A stretch of DNA of 64,000 bases, from positions 91,308,603-91,372,602 of the forward strand of contig NC_090321.1 of assembly GCF_040869045.1 (NCBI RefSeq). The letters are read 5' to 3'. The number at the start of each line of letters is the position of its first letter. Position 1 is the first letter of the stretch. Under the pieces are notes generated by a model that saw only the letters and a program-made list of their open reading frames with translations, was not told the DNA's origin and searched no databases. The stretch is from Eurosta solidaginis (Eukaryota > Arthropoda > Insecta > Diptera > Tephritidae). Positions 44,013 through 55,900 of the stretch are shown piece after piece. Made by a program: the position numbers and the translations under genes.

Positions 44013-44946
44013 GGCCCAGTTTTTCAGTACAAGTTCAACTCAGTTTGTCAGTTAAACTACGCTTAAACTTACTCTGCAGTTTTTCAGTATACTTTAACTG
44101 AAGTTGAATACCGTTAGAGCTCATTTTGACAACTAGACATACTTCTAAAATCTCAAGGGTTGTTTCGAAACAGTGGCTCAACTCGAGAATCATAGCGTAT
44201 TCAGCAAAAGAGGGAATTTTTTATAAAGCAAAAAATGCTATTACTTAAGTTGAAAAAATTTAATTCCCAACTTGTGGTTCTCTAAGTGGACTCCATACTA
44301 CAGTATTTACACGAAAATAAAATAAAATATATATAATTTATTTTTGATTAATTACGCTTCATTGCTGCTATCAACCAGGTGTTTATTTCTCACAATAATC
44401 AGCTGCTGGTTTTGGTGGTACCACCTTGGAGATTTTTTTCATCTCCAACTCAGCTCGATATGAAATGTAGGATATCAACTGGAGAAATGTGTTGAATATA
44501 CTTACATTGGGGACTGTACATTTCTCAAAATCTCTCGAAATTAGGATAATAATTGGAAAATATTAATAAGTTGGAGATCAACTCGAAAACTTTTAATTTA
44601 AAAAAATTTTTCAAAGGTTGGTAGTGATTGGAGAATGAAGTTGGATATCAAATCGAGAACTCTCTGGTTTAAGAATAATTAATGTTGGATATCACTTCCG
44701 GAACTAGATATATATTTCGCTGGAGAATTTTTTTTCATGTTTGTTGGGTAAACACAATCCAGCTGTTGCCGTATCTACAAATTATCTAGATAATAAAAAA
44801 AACCAATGTTGCTGTACAAAAATCATACCCCAAATGCGGCCTTAAACTGAAAATCTGCTCAGTAGTTTAACAGGAGTTTAAATTTGACTAGAGTTTAACC
44901 AAACTTAGTTTAAATTTAGCTTAACCAACTACTGAAAAACCGGGCC
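44013..44946. mobile_element. Harbinger-like MITE (TTA TSD)
   Basis: Ends GGCCCAGTTTTTCAGTA and TACTGAAAAACCGGGCC are inverted (one mismatch). Subterminal TTAAACT-like repeats follow. A TTA duplication is at 44010-44012 and 44947-44949, the 3-bp target type of PIF/Harbinger elements. No transposase is encoded. It splits a copy of the family X MITE. Confidence 0.75.
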
Positions 44947-44949
44947 TTA

Positions 44950-45090
44950 ATGTCAAAAACGTACTGAGCTACAAGAAGAAATGTCAAAGCTGCTAAAAAA
45001 GTTCCAATTAGCTGATTTCCTCCACCCCAAATTGAAACTGTTTAGCTAGTTGAGGCGTTTTGCTCGCTTGCGAAAAAAAGCAACCAATGT
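44950..45090 (-). mobile_element. Family X MITE, right part of a split copy
   Basis: On the minus strand it matches 22791-22950, including CTAGCTAAACAGTTTCA and the terminal GTTGCTTTTTTTCGCAAGC. Its continuation lies left of the Harbinger-like MITE. Confidence 0.6.
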
Positions 45091-45985
45091 AGTTTACCTG
45101 TCCATTCACATTTACGCCCATATTCTGACGCACGGTGACAGACAATTGTTGCAGTTTTGTTTTCATTAGCCTTGTTTTTTTTACACGTAAACGTCTATAC
45201 GCTTAAACTTTATATGGACTGCTAAGCGACAAACTTTAAATACACCTCTGAAATTGCTGCGCATAAAATTTGTCCTAATAGATTTCAATACGCATTATAC
45301 TCAGATGTAACTGAAATATGTCTTTGTTTCACCCTCTACACTAATTCTATGTATTCTATGTGTGTCCACAATTCATCGCAACTGATTTACCTATATGTTA
45401 TACCCTATGGCTATCAGAGGGTTGTGTCTCCGCTTTTCGGTACACCCTGTGGCTGTAGCTAGTTATTTAACCACTGCCGATAGATGGGTCTCCTAAGCAT
45501 TATCTAAGCTAGGATAGGCGTTTTTTTCACGCGCAAACGTAAACGTATACGCGTGTATAAAAAAACACGGCTAATGAAATATTATAAATTTTAGGAACAC
45601 TTGGAGTTTTTTTATACCAATTGTCAGTCACTCAGAGTCGTTAAAGAAAATATGGAAAATGAAAGCATCTCAATTTTTTAATAAAAACGACGAGCCCGAC
45701 CTCTAAAAACGTTTATTTACAAGGAAAATATTGGGGGGTTACTCTTGGGAATTTCCCAAAAAAAAATTTTTTTTTTCAACTACACTAATACACATGTTTA
45801 GTAGGCGAGGCTCTGACTTCTTTTTCGCTAAGCCAACAACAACTAGAACATATTCTGGGGAGTTTAAAGTTTGGCCACTTACATAAAATTTTACTGCTCA
45901 TTAAAGCGAGCATGACTGACCCACAACGATATTATTTACAGTTTATTAGCTTGGCCTGTATGTAACGGATTTTTTGAGCTTAATT
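45091..45985. other. Unassigned
   Basis: It contains TTTATTAGCTTGGCCTGTAT near 45942, which is repeated at about 47093 on the other side of the array and so probably flanks or belongs to the same repeat. Confidence 0.4.
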
Positions 45986-45989
45986 TTCA

Positions 45990-46995
45990 CCGGTTTTTAG
46001 AAGTCTGATTATTTTGAAACTTTGCATACGTATCAAGGACCGATGACAATGCATTAATGTGATGGTGTGTGGACATAAGGTCAACGGCCATAAGGTCAAT
46101 TGGCCTTATTACCACTTTGAATGGCCATAAGTTTGATTGGAACTTTGCACACATATCAAGGCTCGATGGCAATGCATTAATGTGATGGTGTGATGACATA
46201 AGGTCAACGGCCATAAGGTCAATTGGCTTTATTACCATTTTGAATGGCCATAAGTTTGATTGAAACTTTGCACACGTATCAAGGGTCGATGACAATGCAT
46301 TAATGCGATGGTGTGGTGACATAAGGTCAACAGCCATAAGGTCAGTTGGCCTTATTACCACTTTTAATGGCCATAAGTTTGATTGAAACTTTGCATACGT
46401 ATCAAGGCTCGATGACAATGCAATAATGTGATGGTGGGGTGGCATAAGGTCAACGGCCATAAGGTGAATTGGCCTTATTACCACTTTGAATGGCCATACG
46501 TTTGATTAAAACTTTGCACAAGTATCAAGGCTCGATGACAATACATTAATGTGATTGTGTGGTGACATAAGGTCAACGGCCATAAGGTCAGTTGGCCTTA
46601 TTACCACTTTGAATGGGCATACGTTTGATTGAAACTTTGCACACGTATGAAGGCTCGATGAAAATGCATTAATGTGATGGTGTGGTGACATAAGGTCAAC
46701 GGCCATAAGATCAATTGGCCTTATTATCACATTGAATGGCCATACGTTTGATTAAAACTTTGCACACGTATTAAGGCTCGACGACAAAGCATTAATGTGA
46801 TGACATAAGGTCAACGGCCATAAGGTCAATTGGCCTTATTACCACTTTGAATGGCCATAAGTTTGATTGAAAATTTGCACACGTATCAAGGCTCGATGAC
46901 AATGCAATAATGTGATGGTGGGGTCACATAAGGTTAACGGACATAAGGTCAATTGAACGTGTGACCACCCCAAATGGCCATAGATTTGAAACCTT
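45990..46995. repeat. Tandem array of about 123-bp units
   Basis: About eight units carry AAACTTTGCACACGTATCAA, GGCTCGATGACAATGCATTA and CATAAGGTCAACGGCCATAA. Most units are 123 bp, a multiple of three, so the minus strand stays open for long stretches (46484-45987 and 46730-46506). Those stretches translate as repeats of 41 residues with DLMAVDLMSPHHHINALSS. There is no start context, splice or family support, so I treat it as a noncoding satellite-like array. Confidence 0.8.
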
Positions 46996-47232
46996 GCACA
47001 TAATGCGAAAAACACATTCATTTGTTAATGATAGAAGTGGATGCATGGCACATCTACGAAAGAGCATACTGGAGCCCTTTTTAGCACGCTTTTATTAGCT
47101 TGGCCTGTATCTATCTATGTATCCACGTATGTATGTAACGGAATCTGGAGTGGAGCCGAGAGCCCCGGTTATGCAGAGCTCCGAACTCCGTTGCACCTTT
47201 TGAAGCATTTTAAGATAGGTACTTTTAGCTAG
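46996..47232. other. Spacer with SINE target site
   Basis: Holds the repeated TTTATTAGCTTGGCCTGTAT flank (about 47093) and the left SINE duplication ACTTTTAGCTAG at 47221-47232. Confidence 0.5.
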
Positions 47233-47595
47233 CTGGCGGCTACCGTGGTGTGATGGTAGCGTGCTCCGCCTATCACACCGTATGCCCTGGGTTCAACTCC
47301 CGGGCAAAGCAACATCAAAATTTTAGAAATAAGGTTTTTCAATTAGAAGAAAATTTTGCTAAGCGGGGTCGCCCCTCGGCAGTGTTTGGCAAGCGCTCCG
47401 GGTGTATTTCTGCCATAAAAAGCTCTCAGTGAAAACTCATCTGCCTTGCAGATGCCGTTCGGAGTCGGCATAAAACATGTAGGGGTCCGGCCAATTTGTA
47501 GGGAAAATCAAGAGGAGCACGACGCAAATTGGAAGAGAAGCTCGGCCTTAGATCTCTTCGGAGGTTATCGCGCCTTACATTTATTTATTTTTTTT
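47233..47595 (+). mobile_element. tRNA-derived SINE, copy 3 (12-bp TSD)
   Basis: Same family, with GGTTCAACTCC as box B and a T-rich tail. ACTTTTAGCTAG is duplicated at 47221-47232 and 47596-47607. Confidence 0.92.
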
Positions 47596-48390
47596 ACTTT
47601 TAGCTAGTGCAGGCCACCAGACAAAGGCACCATAAAGAAGAATCGGGCGCACAATGCCTGCGTAAATACAGTAGGTCACCTTAGGGGAGAATCCCCAGGA
47701 GGTGCCAATTGCTCTCATGCAGGTGAACAGCTCTGCTGCTGTCTTCTTGGATTGCTCCACAATATGGTCACTCCATAATAGCGTCCTATCCAGAATGACT
47801 CCCAAATACTTGACTTGATCGCTAAACGCTAAGAACGTACCCCCAATTCTTGGCGGTGTAAGATTTGGTACTTTGTACCTCCTCGTGAAGAGAACAAGCT
47901 CGGTTTTATCCGGGTTGACTTCCAAACCTGTGGCGGGTTGTACTCCTGGAGCAACTCCAGGATGTCAGCTGGGTCCGTTGGCGTCACTGGAAACCAGGCT
48001 CTAGTCATTGGTCGTGAGGGGATATCACTAGCCGCCACTACCTTGAGGCGCGCGCCCGGTTATACCACCCCTATCCGCGTGACGGCGGCCCTATAGAGGT
48101 TGACCGACCTTGCGTCGTCACAGGCAATTAGCTTGACATTGACCCTGGACCAGGGTTGTCTTTTTAACCTTAACGGCCACCGTAGCGAGCGCGGCCTCGA
48201 TCCACTTCCACTGTTGTTTCGGGATCCTGCCATCTTCGCTGCTCTCGTCTATAATGCCAATGATCTGCCGACCCTTGGCAATTTCGGCGAAAGACCGCGT
48301 CCAGCCTCCCTGCGTCTTGGCCCTTTTCGGTGCCGTGGGGTTGGATTCACCCATGGACCGCTGGAGTTTCGAGGTTTCATCACTCTCGAC
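47581..48390 (-). pseudogene. Internally deleted LOA-like LINE: ORF1 start joined to RT C-terminus
   Basis: From 48354 downward the minus strand reads GWTRSFAEIAKGRQIIGIID and WKWIEAALA, an ORF1 N-terminal type common in fly LINEs, then ILELLQEYNPPQVWK. At about 47930 it switches to EVNPDKTELVLFTRRYK and VKYLGVILDRTLLWSDH, which is the RT C-terminal region. Endonuclease and the catalytic RT core are missing between them, so this is a deletion derivative. The SINE tail overlaps its left edge. Confidence 0.7.
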
Positions 48391-48499
48391 TAAAACTTTT
48401 AAAATTACTTAAACTAAAAACTTAAAAATAAATAATAGTTTAAAATAAATAATAGTTTAAAAAAACTAAAAAACCACGATTTTATAGCAAACCGAACTA

Positions 48500-48986
48500 A
48501 ATAAATAATAGTTTAAAAAAACTAAAAAAACACGCTTTTATAGCAAACCGAACTAAAAAATAGAAAATAATTTTCAATTAAAAAGAGTTTATATAACAGT
48601 AGTAGAAGGTCAAACAATCGTTTATAGTTAATCACCTGAAAATAAAATTATAATAAAATTTAAGTTATTAACAGAATAATTTAATTCACAGTAAAAAGCG
48701 TGGGGTGCTTGATATTGAATGTTACAATCATTCAATTGGCAACTATCACAGAGGAAAGATATGAAATGTAGTCAAATGCACCCCACGCTTTTTCTCTGAA
48801 TTAAATTATTCTGTTAATAACTTTAATTTTATTATAATTTTATTTTGAGGTGATTAACTATAAACGATTGTTTGACCTTCTACTACTGTTATATAAACTC
48901 TTTTTAATTGAAAATTATTTTCTATTTTTTAGTTTGGTTTGCTATAAAAGCGCGTTTTTTTAGTTTTTCTAAACTATTATTTATTC
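48500..48986. mobile_element. Foldback MITE with about 209-bp arms
   Basis: 48500-48708 and 48778-48986 are near-perfect reverse complements around a 69-bp spacer, ending inward in GCGTGGGGTGC and GCACCCCACGC. The outermost part (TAAATAATAGTTTAAAAAAA) is partly duplicated just left of the element (48430-48498). Confidence 0.85.
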
Positions 48987-48989
48987 TAA

Positions 48990-49875
48990 TCGTAGAAACG
49001 CAAAAGAAATATGCTAAAAAGGATTTTGCTTCATTTCGCTAGGCCAAACGACATATTTTAAAATATGTTCTGGAAAACTTTTAAAGACTTTTTGTAAGCA
49101 AAACATAATTATTTTTCGGTTGCTTTAACAATAACAAAACCTACGTACACATATGTATATATACGTAGCACAAAGTTAAAGCTTAACAAATTACACGCTT
49201 CGTAAATTATTTTCCATTTCCGAATTTGCTAGCCTCAGCATCCTTGTCGGCAAAGATGTTGACGATGATTTATATCATACAGTTCTTGGCGTAGCATAAG
49301 TACTCTTACCTGAATCTAACACAACCACACACTACAAGGACCTTGTAAGACAATTTTTAGTTCTATGCATGTGCTTTTTAATGAAGTGCATCCATAATGA
49401 TAAACAAGTTTTTGGAGGACGCATGTAAAGCTTTGAATATGCCAAGTGATGTTTGGACCAGAGTACATTTTTTGATACGAGTATCAATCGAAAGGTAATA
49501 CTAAGCGTTTAAATGTGCTGTGAGAGTTATTGTTTGAAAGGGAAGAAGAATTTTCATCAAAGTAAAGCAATGTTTTCTCCGCACAACGCCTGCTGGTAAA
49601 AAGGATTCGCAAGCAATCATACCCCAGTACTGAGCAATATCGTCCTACGACGTTAGTACCTACTATTTTTAATCAGCAATTTGTATGACCAGTTATTGAG
49701 TTCCCTGCAGGGGAAGCATGCTCATATACTGCATGTGGTTGCAACTTAAGCTGTATATAGGCCGGTAGGAGCCAGGTAGTCATTCATTATAAACGTCATT
49801 TAAGCCATTATGTCTTCTAATAATGGTCAAGAGGTATACGACCAAAAGTTGGAAGGTGGCTTTGTCACTGAGTTT
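48990..49875. other. Unassigned
   Basis: No supported feature. Confidence 0.4.
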
Positions 49876-49879
49876 ATAT

Positions 49880-51015
49880 ATGTACACATACATATGGGGT
49901 ATTCCATCCCATTTCGACCAATTTTGAACCCGACCCCTTTAGAATTGGCTGAAAGTTTTTCTTCTTTTTCTAGCTTACGAAAGACGCTTGTCGGAATTTT
50001 TTCAAAATTTTCATCTAACTCAAAAAAAGTTATGAATTAAAAAAAAAAACACCGTCTTTGTTTTCAAAATGCTATAAATTTTTAAAAAATTGACCGTGTG
50101 GGTTCTTTGTTTTTTTAAAAAATTGTTTTTAAATGTAATTTTCGGAAAAAATACAAAAAAATTTGTAAAGTTTTTTTTTTAATTTTTCAGTTTTTTGAGA
50201 TTTTTCGAATTTCGCCATTTTTTTTTTCTCATAAAAACTTCAATCAATTCTGCAATCATACTCACTAATCCCAGAGTGAGCCGATTTTTTTTAATATTTT
50301 TTTTTATTTAATTGAAAAAAAAAATTTTCAAAAATAAAATTTTTTTTTATCAATTTTATTTATATAACAAAAAAATGTAAGAAAATGATTTTTAAGTATT
50401 CTTTTCTTTATATATTATGGTAATCGGCCTAATGCAGTTGCTGGACAGCGAAAGCGAGTCATTTTAATCGTAGATTACCATAATATATAAAGAAAAGAAT
50501 ACTTAAAAATCATTTTCTTACATCTTTTTGTTATATAAATAAAATTGATAAAAAAAATTTTATTTTTGAAATTTTTTTTTCAATTAAATAAAAAAAAAAT
50601 ATAAAAAAATAGGCCCACTCCGGAATTTGGGGGGTGATTGCAGAATTGATTGAATTTTTATGAGAAAAAAAAAAAACAAAATGGCGAAATTCGAAAAATA
50701 TCGAAAAACTTAAAAATTAAAAAAAAAAACTTTAAAATTTTTTTTGTATTTTTTCCGAAAAGTATATTTAAAAACAAATGTAAAAAAAAGATCCCAAACG
50801 GTCAATTTTTGAAAAAGTTATAGCATTTTGAAAACAAAAACGGTGTTTTTTTAAAAATTCATAACTTTTTTTGAGTTGGGTGAAAAAATTTGAAAAAATT
50901 CTGAAAAACGTCTTTCGTAAGCTAGAAAAAGAAGAAAAACTTTCAGCCAATTCTAAAGGGGTCGGGTTCAAAATTGGTCGAAATGGGATGGAATAGCCCA
51001 TATATATACTGAATA
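49880..51015. mobile_element. Very long hairpin (foldback), arms about 540 bp
   Basis: The left arm (about 49880-50425) and right arm (50473-about 51015) are reverse complements with scattered mismatches and a 47-bp loop (50426-50472). Both arms have GGGGTCGGGTTCAAAATTGG or its complement near the outside and poly-A/T runs in the middle. Transcription would give a hairpin RNA of about 1.1 kb. No coding sequence is evident; the open frames in each arm are the same chance frame seen twice. Confidence 0.85.
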
Positions 51016-51474
51016 AGGCACATGTGAATAGTATAGAGCATAGACGCGATTTTGCAGGCATTTTAATTGAAATGTTGACGTAAAGTTAGCTTATATAGCA
51101 CCAAACGTGAGACATGGTGCAAGATGGGATAACAAGGATAAAATCATTTTGTTACAAAGCGTTTATATGCACACATATGACAGTATGTGCTAAAAAATGC
51201 TCTCTCCCACATAGGCATTAGCATTTCTGTTTACTACACCCAGTAAAATTTTCTAAAACGCAAGCAAACATATACAGACCAATTCTAAATATTCTCGCGG
51301 AATTTTGTTCTCGCGGATTTTTTTATTCCCGCGGAAAAATTCCTCGAATTCTATTCTCCTAGGGAGAACAATTGAAATTTCGTTGCACATTTCTTATTTT
51401 GTTTAAAAAATTGAAAAGTTTAATTATTGTTGCAAATTTGTTGGAAATTAAGAAATAAAATATAAAAAATAAAT
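51016..51474. other. Unassigned
   Basis: Nothing recognisable; CTCGCGGAATTTTG near 51294 resembles CTCGCACGGAATTTTGG near 62937. Confidence 0.35.
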
Positions 51475-51812
51475 AAATGTAAGGCGCGATAACCTCCGAA
51501 GAGATCTAAGGCCGAGCTTCTCTTCCAATTTGCGTCGTGCTCCTCTTGATTTTCCCTACAAATTGGCCGGACGAGACCTACATGTTTTATGCCGACTCCG
51601 AACGGCATCTGCAAGGCAGATGACTTTTCACTGAGAGTTTTTCATGGCAGAAATACACCCGGAGCGCTTGCCAAACACTGCGAGGGGCGACCCCGCTTTC
51701 TAATTTAAAAACCTTATTTCTAAAATTTTGATGTTGCTTTGCCCGGGGTGCGAACCCAGGGCATACGGTGTGGTAGGCGGAGCACGCTACCATCACACCA
51801 CGGTGGCCGCGT
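51475..51812 (-). mobile_element. tRNA-derived SINE, copy 4
   Basis: Minus-strand copy: the head GCGGCCACCGTGGTGTGATG is at about 51793-51812 and the body and tail run to 51475. Box B carries a change (reads GGGTTCGCACCCC on the minus strand). It is more diverged than copies 1-3, with a few missing bases in the body. No target duplication was found. Confidence 0.88.
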
Positions 51813-52044
51813 GCACAGTATTTATTGCCTTTCATGTGGTATTCACTAAAACGAGTAATGAATTGGTGCCACAGCCACATCAACAGCGGAACATAAGAAG
51901 AAGACGGCCGCATAACACAAATCTGCCGGAGTTGCCTGCTTTCATTCAGCAAAGCAATTTTCTGGCGGCCAAGTTCAGTTGAATTCGTCCTTCGTCATAT
52001 GCCAAAATCTATTTAAGCCTTAAAAAAAAAAAAAAAAAAAAATC

Positions 52045-52410
52045 GCGAGTACTCCATGCATGCATGTATGGAGTACTCGCTATGGACCAACCGAGTACTC
52101 CAAAATTAACCACAATTCATACAAAAAATATGGTCCAATTAACATTGCGATGTCCTAGGACCGGACCATATACTCCAGCTCAGCATTACGTCAGAGTAAT
52201 CCATGGAGTACTCCAATGGATTACACCATGGAGTACCTACGTGAGATTAGTTTTAATACTGCTCCAATGTACTACAGCATGGAGTATCTACGGGTGACTA
52301 GTTATAAAACTACTCCAATGGATTACACCATGGACTAACTTCGGTAGATTAGTTTTGAAACCACTCCAAAATGCTACTCCATGGAGCATATGCAGAGGAG
52401 TAGATACCAA
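52045..52410. repeat. Subterminal TACTCC/GGAGTA repeats, left end
   Basis: It starts with a palindrome at 52045-52080 whose arms are GCGAGTACTCCAT and its complement. At least eight further TACTCC, ACTCCA or TGGAGTA motifs follow in both orientations, with spaced CCATGGAGTA units. Clustered short subterminal repeats are typical transposase-binding regions of CACTA-like elements. Confidence 0.65.
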
Positions 52411-52984
52411 AATACTTTTTGCTGTTTAGTGCAAGTCGCTTAAGGAAAAGGAACAAATAAAAACTAAAATTATTAAAAACTACTTTATTTATTCATAATC
52501 ATACAAGTTTTTAAATACTTATACGGAAAACAAAATTTTTTATGCTTTTAAGTTAATTAAATGCTTACAGCTGCGAAAAAAACATAAATTGTTTATTTAT
52601 TTAAGGCAGGTTTATACTGGACGTAATTCGAACTCACATTTGAAGTTCAGTGTCGCTATTGTCGTTAGACCTACAATTATGTATCGAATTGCACACACAA
52701 CTCCAGTAACAAATAGAATTATTTTGTCATTCGCTTTGATTTCATTCAGTCTTAGATGTTTCTGTTTTGGTTTAAATAGCTTTTGAGTATTGTTAGAAAA
52801 AATTATCACACTTCATTTTGTAGTTTCTATTGAAATTCGTTTAGGTATCTGATAAAACTAATATTATAGTAAAATATAAAAAAAATCTTAAAAAATTATT
52901 ATATATTCACATTATTATTGATATTCATAATGAAAGGCAAAAGGTTTTTTTTTCATTTCCTTAAAACTAATCAGGCAATTCATT
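52411..52984. other. Noncoding AT-rich left interior of the CMC-like element
   Basis: No coding signal. It is downstream of the DUF4806-like gene in transcription direction. Confidence 0.35.
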
Positions 52985-55900
52985 GTACTATTTTCATACT
53001 CAGTTGAGCAGAGCTCACAGAGTATATTAAGTTTGATTGGATAACGGTTGGTTGTACATATATAAAGGAATCGAGATAGATATAGACTTCCATATATCAA
53101 AATAATCAGCATCGAAAAAAAATTTGATTGAGCCATGTCCGTCCGTCCGTCCGTCCGTCCGTCCGTCCGTCCGTTAACACGATAACTTGAGTAAATTTTG
53201 AGGTATCTTGATGAAATTTGGTATGTAGGTTCCTGAGCACTCATCTCAGATCGATATTTAAAATGAACGATATCGGACTATAACCACGCCCACTTTTTCG
53301 ATATCGAAAATTTCGAAAAACCGAAAAAGTGCGATAACTCATTACAAAAGACAGATAAAGCGACGAAACTTCGTAGATGGGTTGACGTTATGACACAGAA
53401 TAGAAAATTAGTAAGATTTTGGACAATGGGCGTGGCACCGCCCACTTTTACAAGAAGGTAATTTAAAAGTTTTGCAAGCTGTAATTTGGCAGTCTTTGAA
53501 GATATCATGATGAAATTTGGCAGGAACGTTACTACTATTACTCTATATGTGCTAAATAAAAATTAGCAAAATTGGATGAAGAACACGCCCACTTTTTAAA
53601 AAAAAAATTTTTTAAATTCAAATTTTAACAAAAAATTTAATATCTTTACTGTATATAAGTAAATTAAGTCAAAATTCAACTCCAGTAATGATATGATGCA
53701 ACAAAATACAAAAATAAAAGAAAATTTCAAAATGGGCGTGGCTCCGCCCATTTTCATTTAGTTTGTCTAGAATACTTTTATTGCCATAAGTCGAACAAAA
53801 ATTTACCAATCTTTCTCAAATTTGGTAGGAGCATAGATTCTATGACGGTAACTGTTCTCTGTGAAAATGGGCGAAATCGGTGGAAGCCACGCCCAGTTTT
53901 TATACACAGTCCACCGTCTGTCCTTCCGCTCGGCCATTAACACAATAACTTGAGCAAAATCCGATATATCTTTACTAAACTTAGCCCACGTACTTACCTG
54001 AGCTCACTTTTTCTTGGTATAAAAAATGGGCGAAATCTGACCATAACCACGCCCACTTCATCGATATCGAAAATTACGAAAAATGAAAAAAATGCCATAA
54101 TTCTATACCAAATACGAAAAAAGTGATGAAACATGGTAACTGGATTGGTTTATTGACGCAAAATATAACTTTGGAAAAAACTTTGTAAAATGGGTGTGAC
54201 ACCTACCATATTAAGTAGAAGAAAATGAAAAAGTTCTACAAGGCGAAATCAACAGCCCTTGGAATCTTGGCAGGAATACTGTTAGTGGTATTGCATATAT
54301 AAATAAATTAGCAGTACCCGACAGATGATTTTCTGGATCACCTGGTCCACATTTTGGTCGATATCGCGAGAACGCCTTCACATATACATCTAAGGGCCAC
54401 TCGCTTTTAAAACCCTCATTAATACCTTTAATTTGATATCCGTATCGTACAAAAACATACCAGAGTCACCCCTGTCCCACCCTAATGGCGATATCTCGAA
54501 AAGGCGTCCACCTATAGACCTAATGCCCCCTCCCTCTTAAAATGCTCAGTAACACCTTTCGTTTGATACCCATATCGTACAAACATTCTAGAGTCACCCC
54601 TGGCCCACCCTAATGGCGATATCTCGAAAAGGCGTCCACCTATAGACCTAGTGTCCACTCCCTCTTAAAATGCTCAGTAACACCTTTCGTTTGATACCCA
54701 TATCGTTCAAACATTCTAGAGTCACCCCTGGCCCACCCTAATGGCGATATCTCGAAAAGGCGTCCACCTATAGACCTAATGCCCACTCCCTCTTAAAATG
54801 CTCAGTAACAGCTTTCGTTTGATACCCATATCGTACAAACATTCTAGAGTCATACCTGGCCCACCCTAATGGCGATATTTCGAAAAGGCGTCCACCTATA
54901 GAACTAAGGATTACTCCCTTTTAAAATACTCATTACCACCTTTCATTTGATACCCATATCGTACAAACATTCTAGAGTCATACCTGGCCCACCCTAATGG
55001 CGATATTTCGAAAAGGCGTCCACCTATAGAACTAAGGATTACTCCCTTTTAAAATACTCATTACCACCTTTCATTTGATACCCATATCGTACAAACACAT
55101 TCTAGAGTCACCCTGGCCCACCCTAATGGCGATATCTCGAAAAGGCGTCCACCTATAGACCTAATGTCCACTCCCTCTTAAAATGCTCAGTAACACCTTT
55201 CGTTTGATACCCATATCGTACAAACATTCTAGAGTCACCCCTGTCCCACCCTAATGGCGATATCTCGAAAAGGCGTCCACCTGTAGACCTAATGCCCACT
55301 CCCTCTTAAAATGCTCAGTAACACCTTTCGTTTGATACCCATATCGTACAAACATTCTAGAGTCACACCTGGCCCACCCTAATGGCGATATCTCGAAAAG
55401 GCGTCCACCTATAGAACTAAGGATTACTCCCTTTTAAAATACTCATTACCACCTTTCATTTGATACCCATATCGTACAAACACATTCTAGAGTCACCCTG
55501 GCCCACCCTAATGGCGATATCTCGAAAAGGCGTCCACATATAGACCTAATGCCCACTCCCTCTTAAAATGCTCAGTAACACCTTTCGTTTTATACCCATA
55601 CCGTACAAACATTCTAGAGTCACCCTGGGTCCAGCTTTATGGCGATATCTCGAAAAGGCGTCCACCTATAGAACTAAGGATTACTCCCTTTTAAAATACT
55701 CATTACCACCTTTCATTTGATACCCATATCGTACAAACACATTCTAGAGTCACCCTGGCCCACCCTAATGGCGATATCTCGAAAAGGCGTCCACCTATAG
55801 ACCTAATGCCCACTCCCTCTTAAAATGCTCAGTAACACCTTTCGTTTGATACCCATATCGTACAAACATTCTAGAGTCACCCTTGGTCCACCTTTATGGC

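Noticed and set aside
45987..46484. 165-codon repetitive minus-strand protein
   Set aside because: Best explained as an open frame in a 123-bp satellite; kept only as a low-interest finding.
50768..51061. Paired open frames in both arms of the long hairpin (also 49810-50040)
   Set aside because: They are the same sequence in inverted copies, low-complexity, with no domain.
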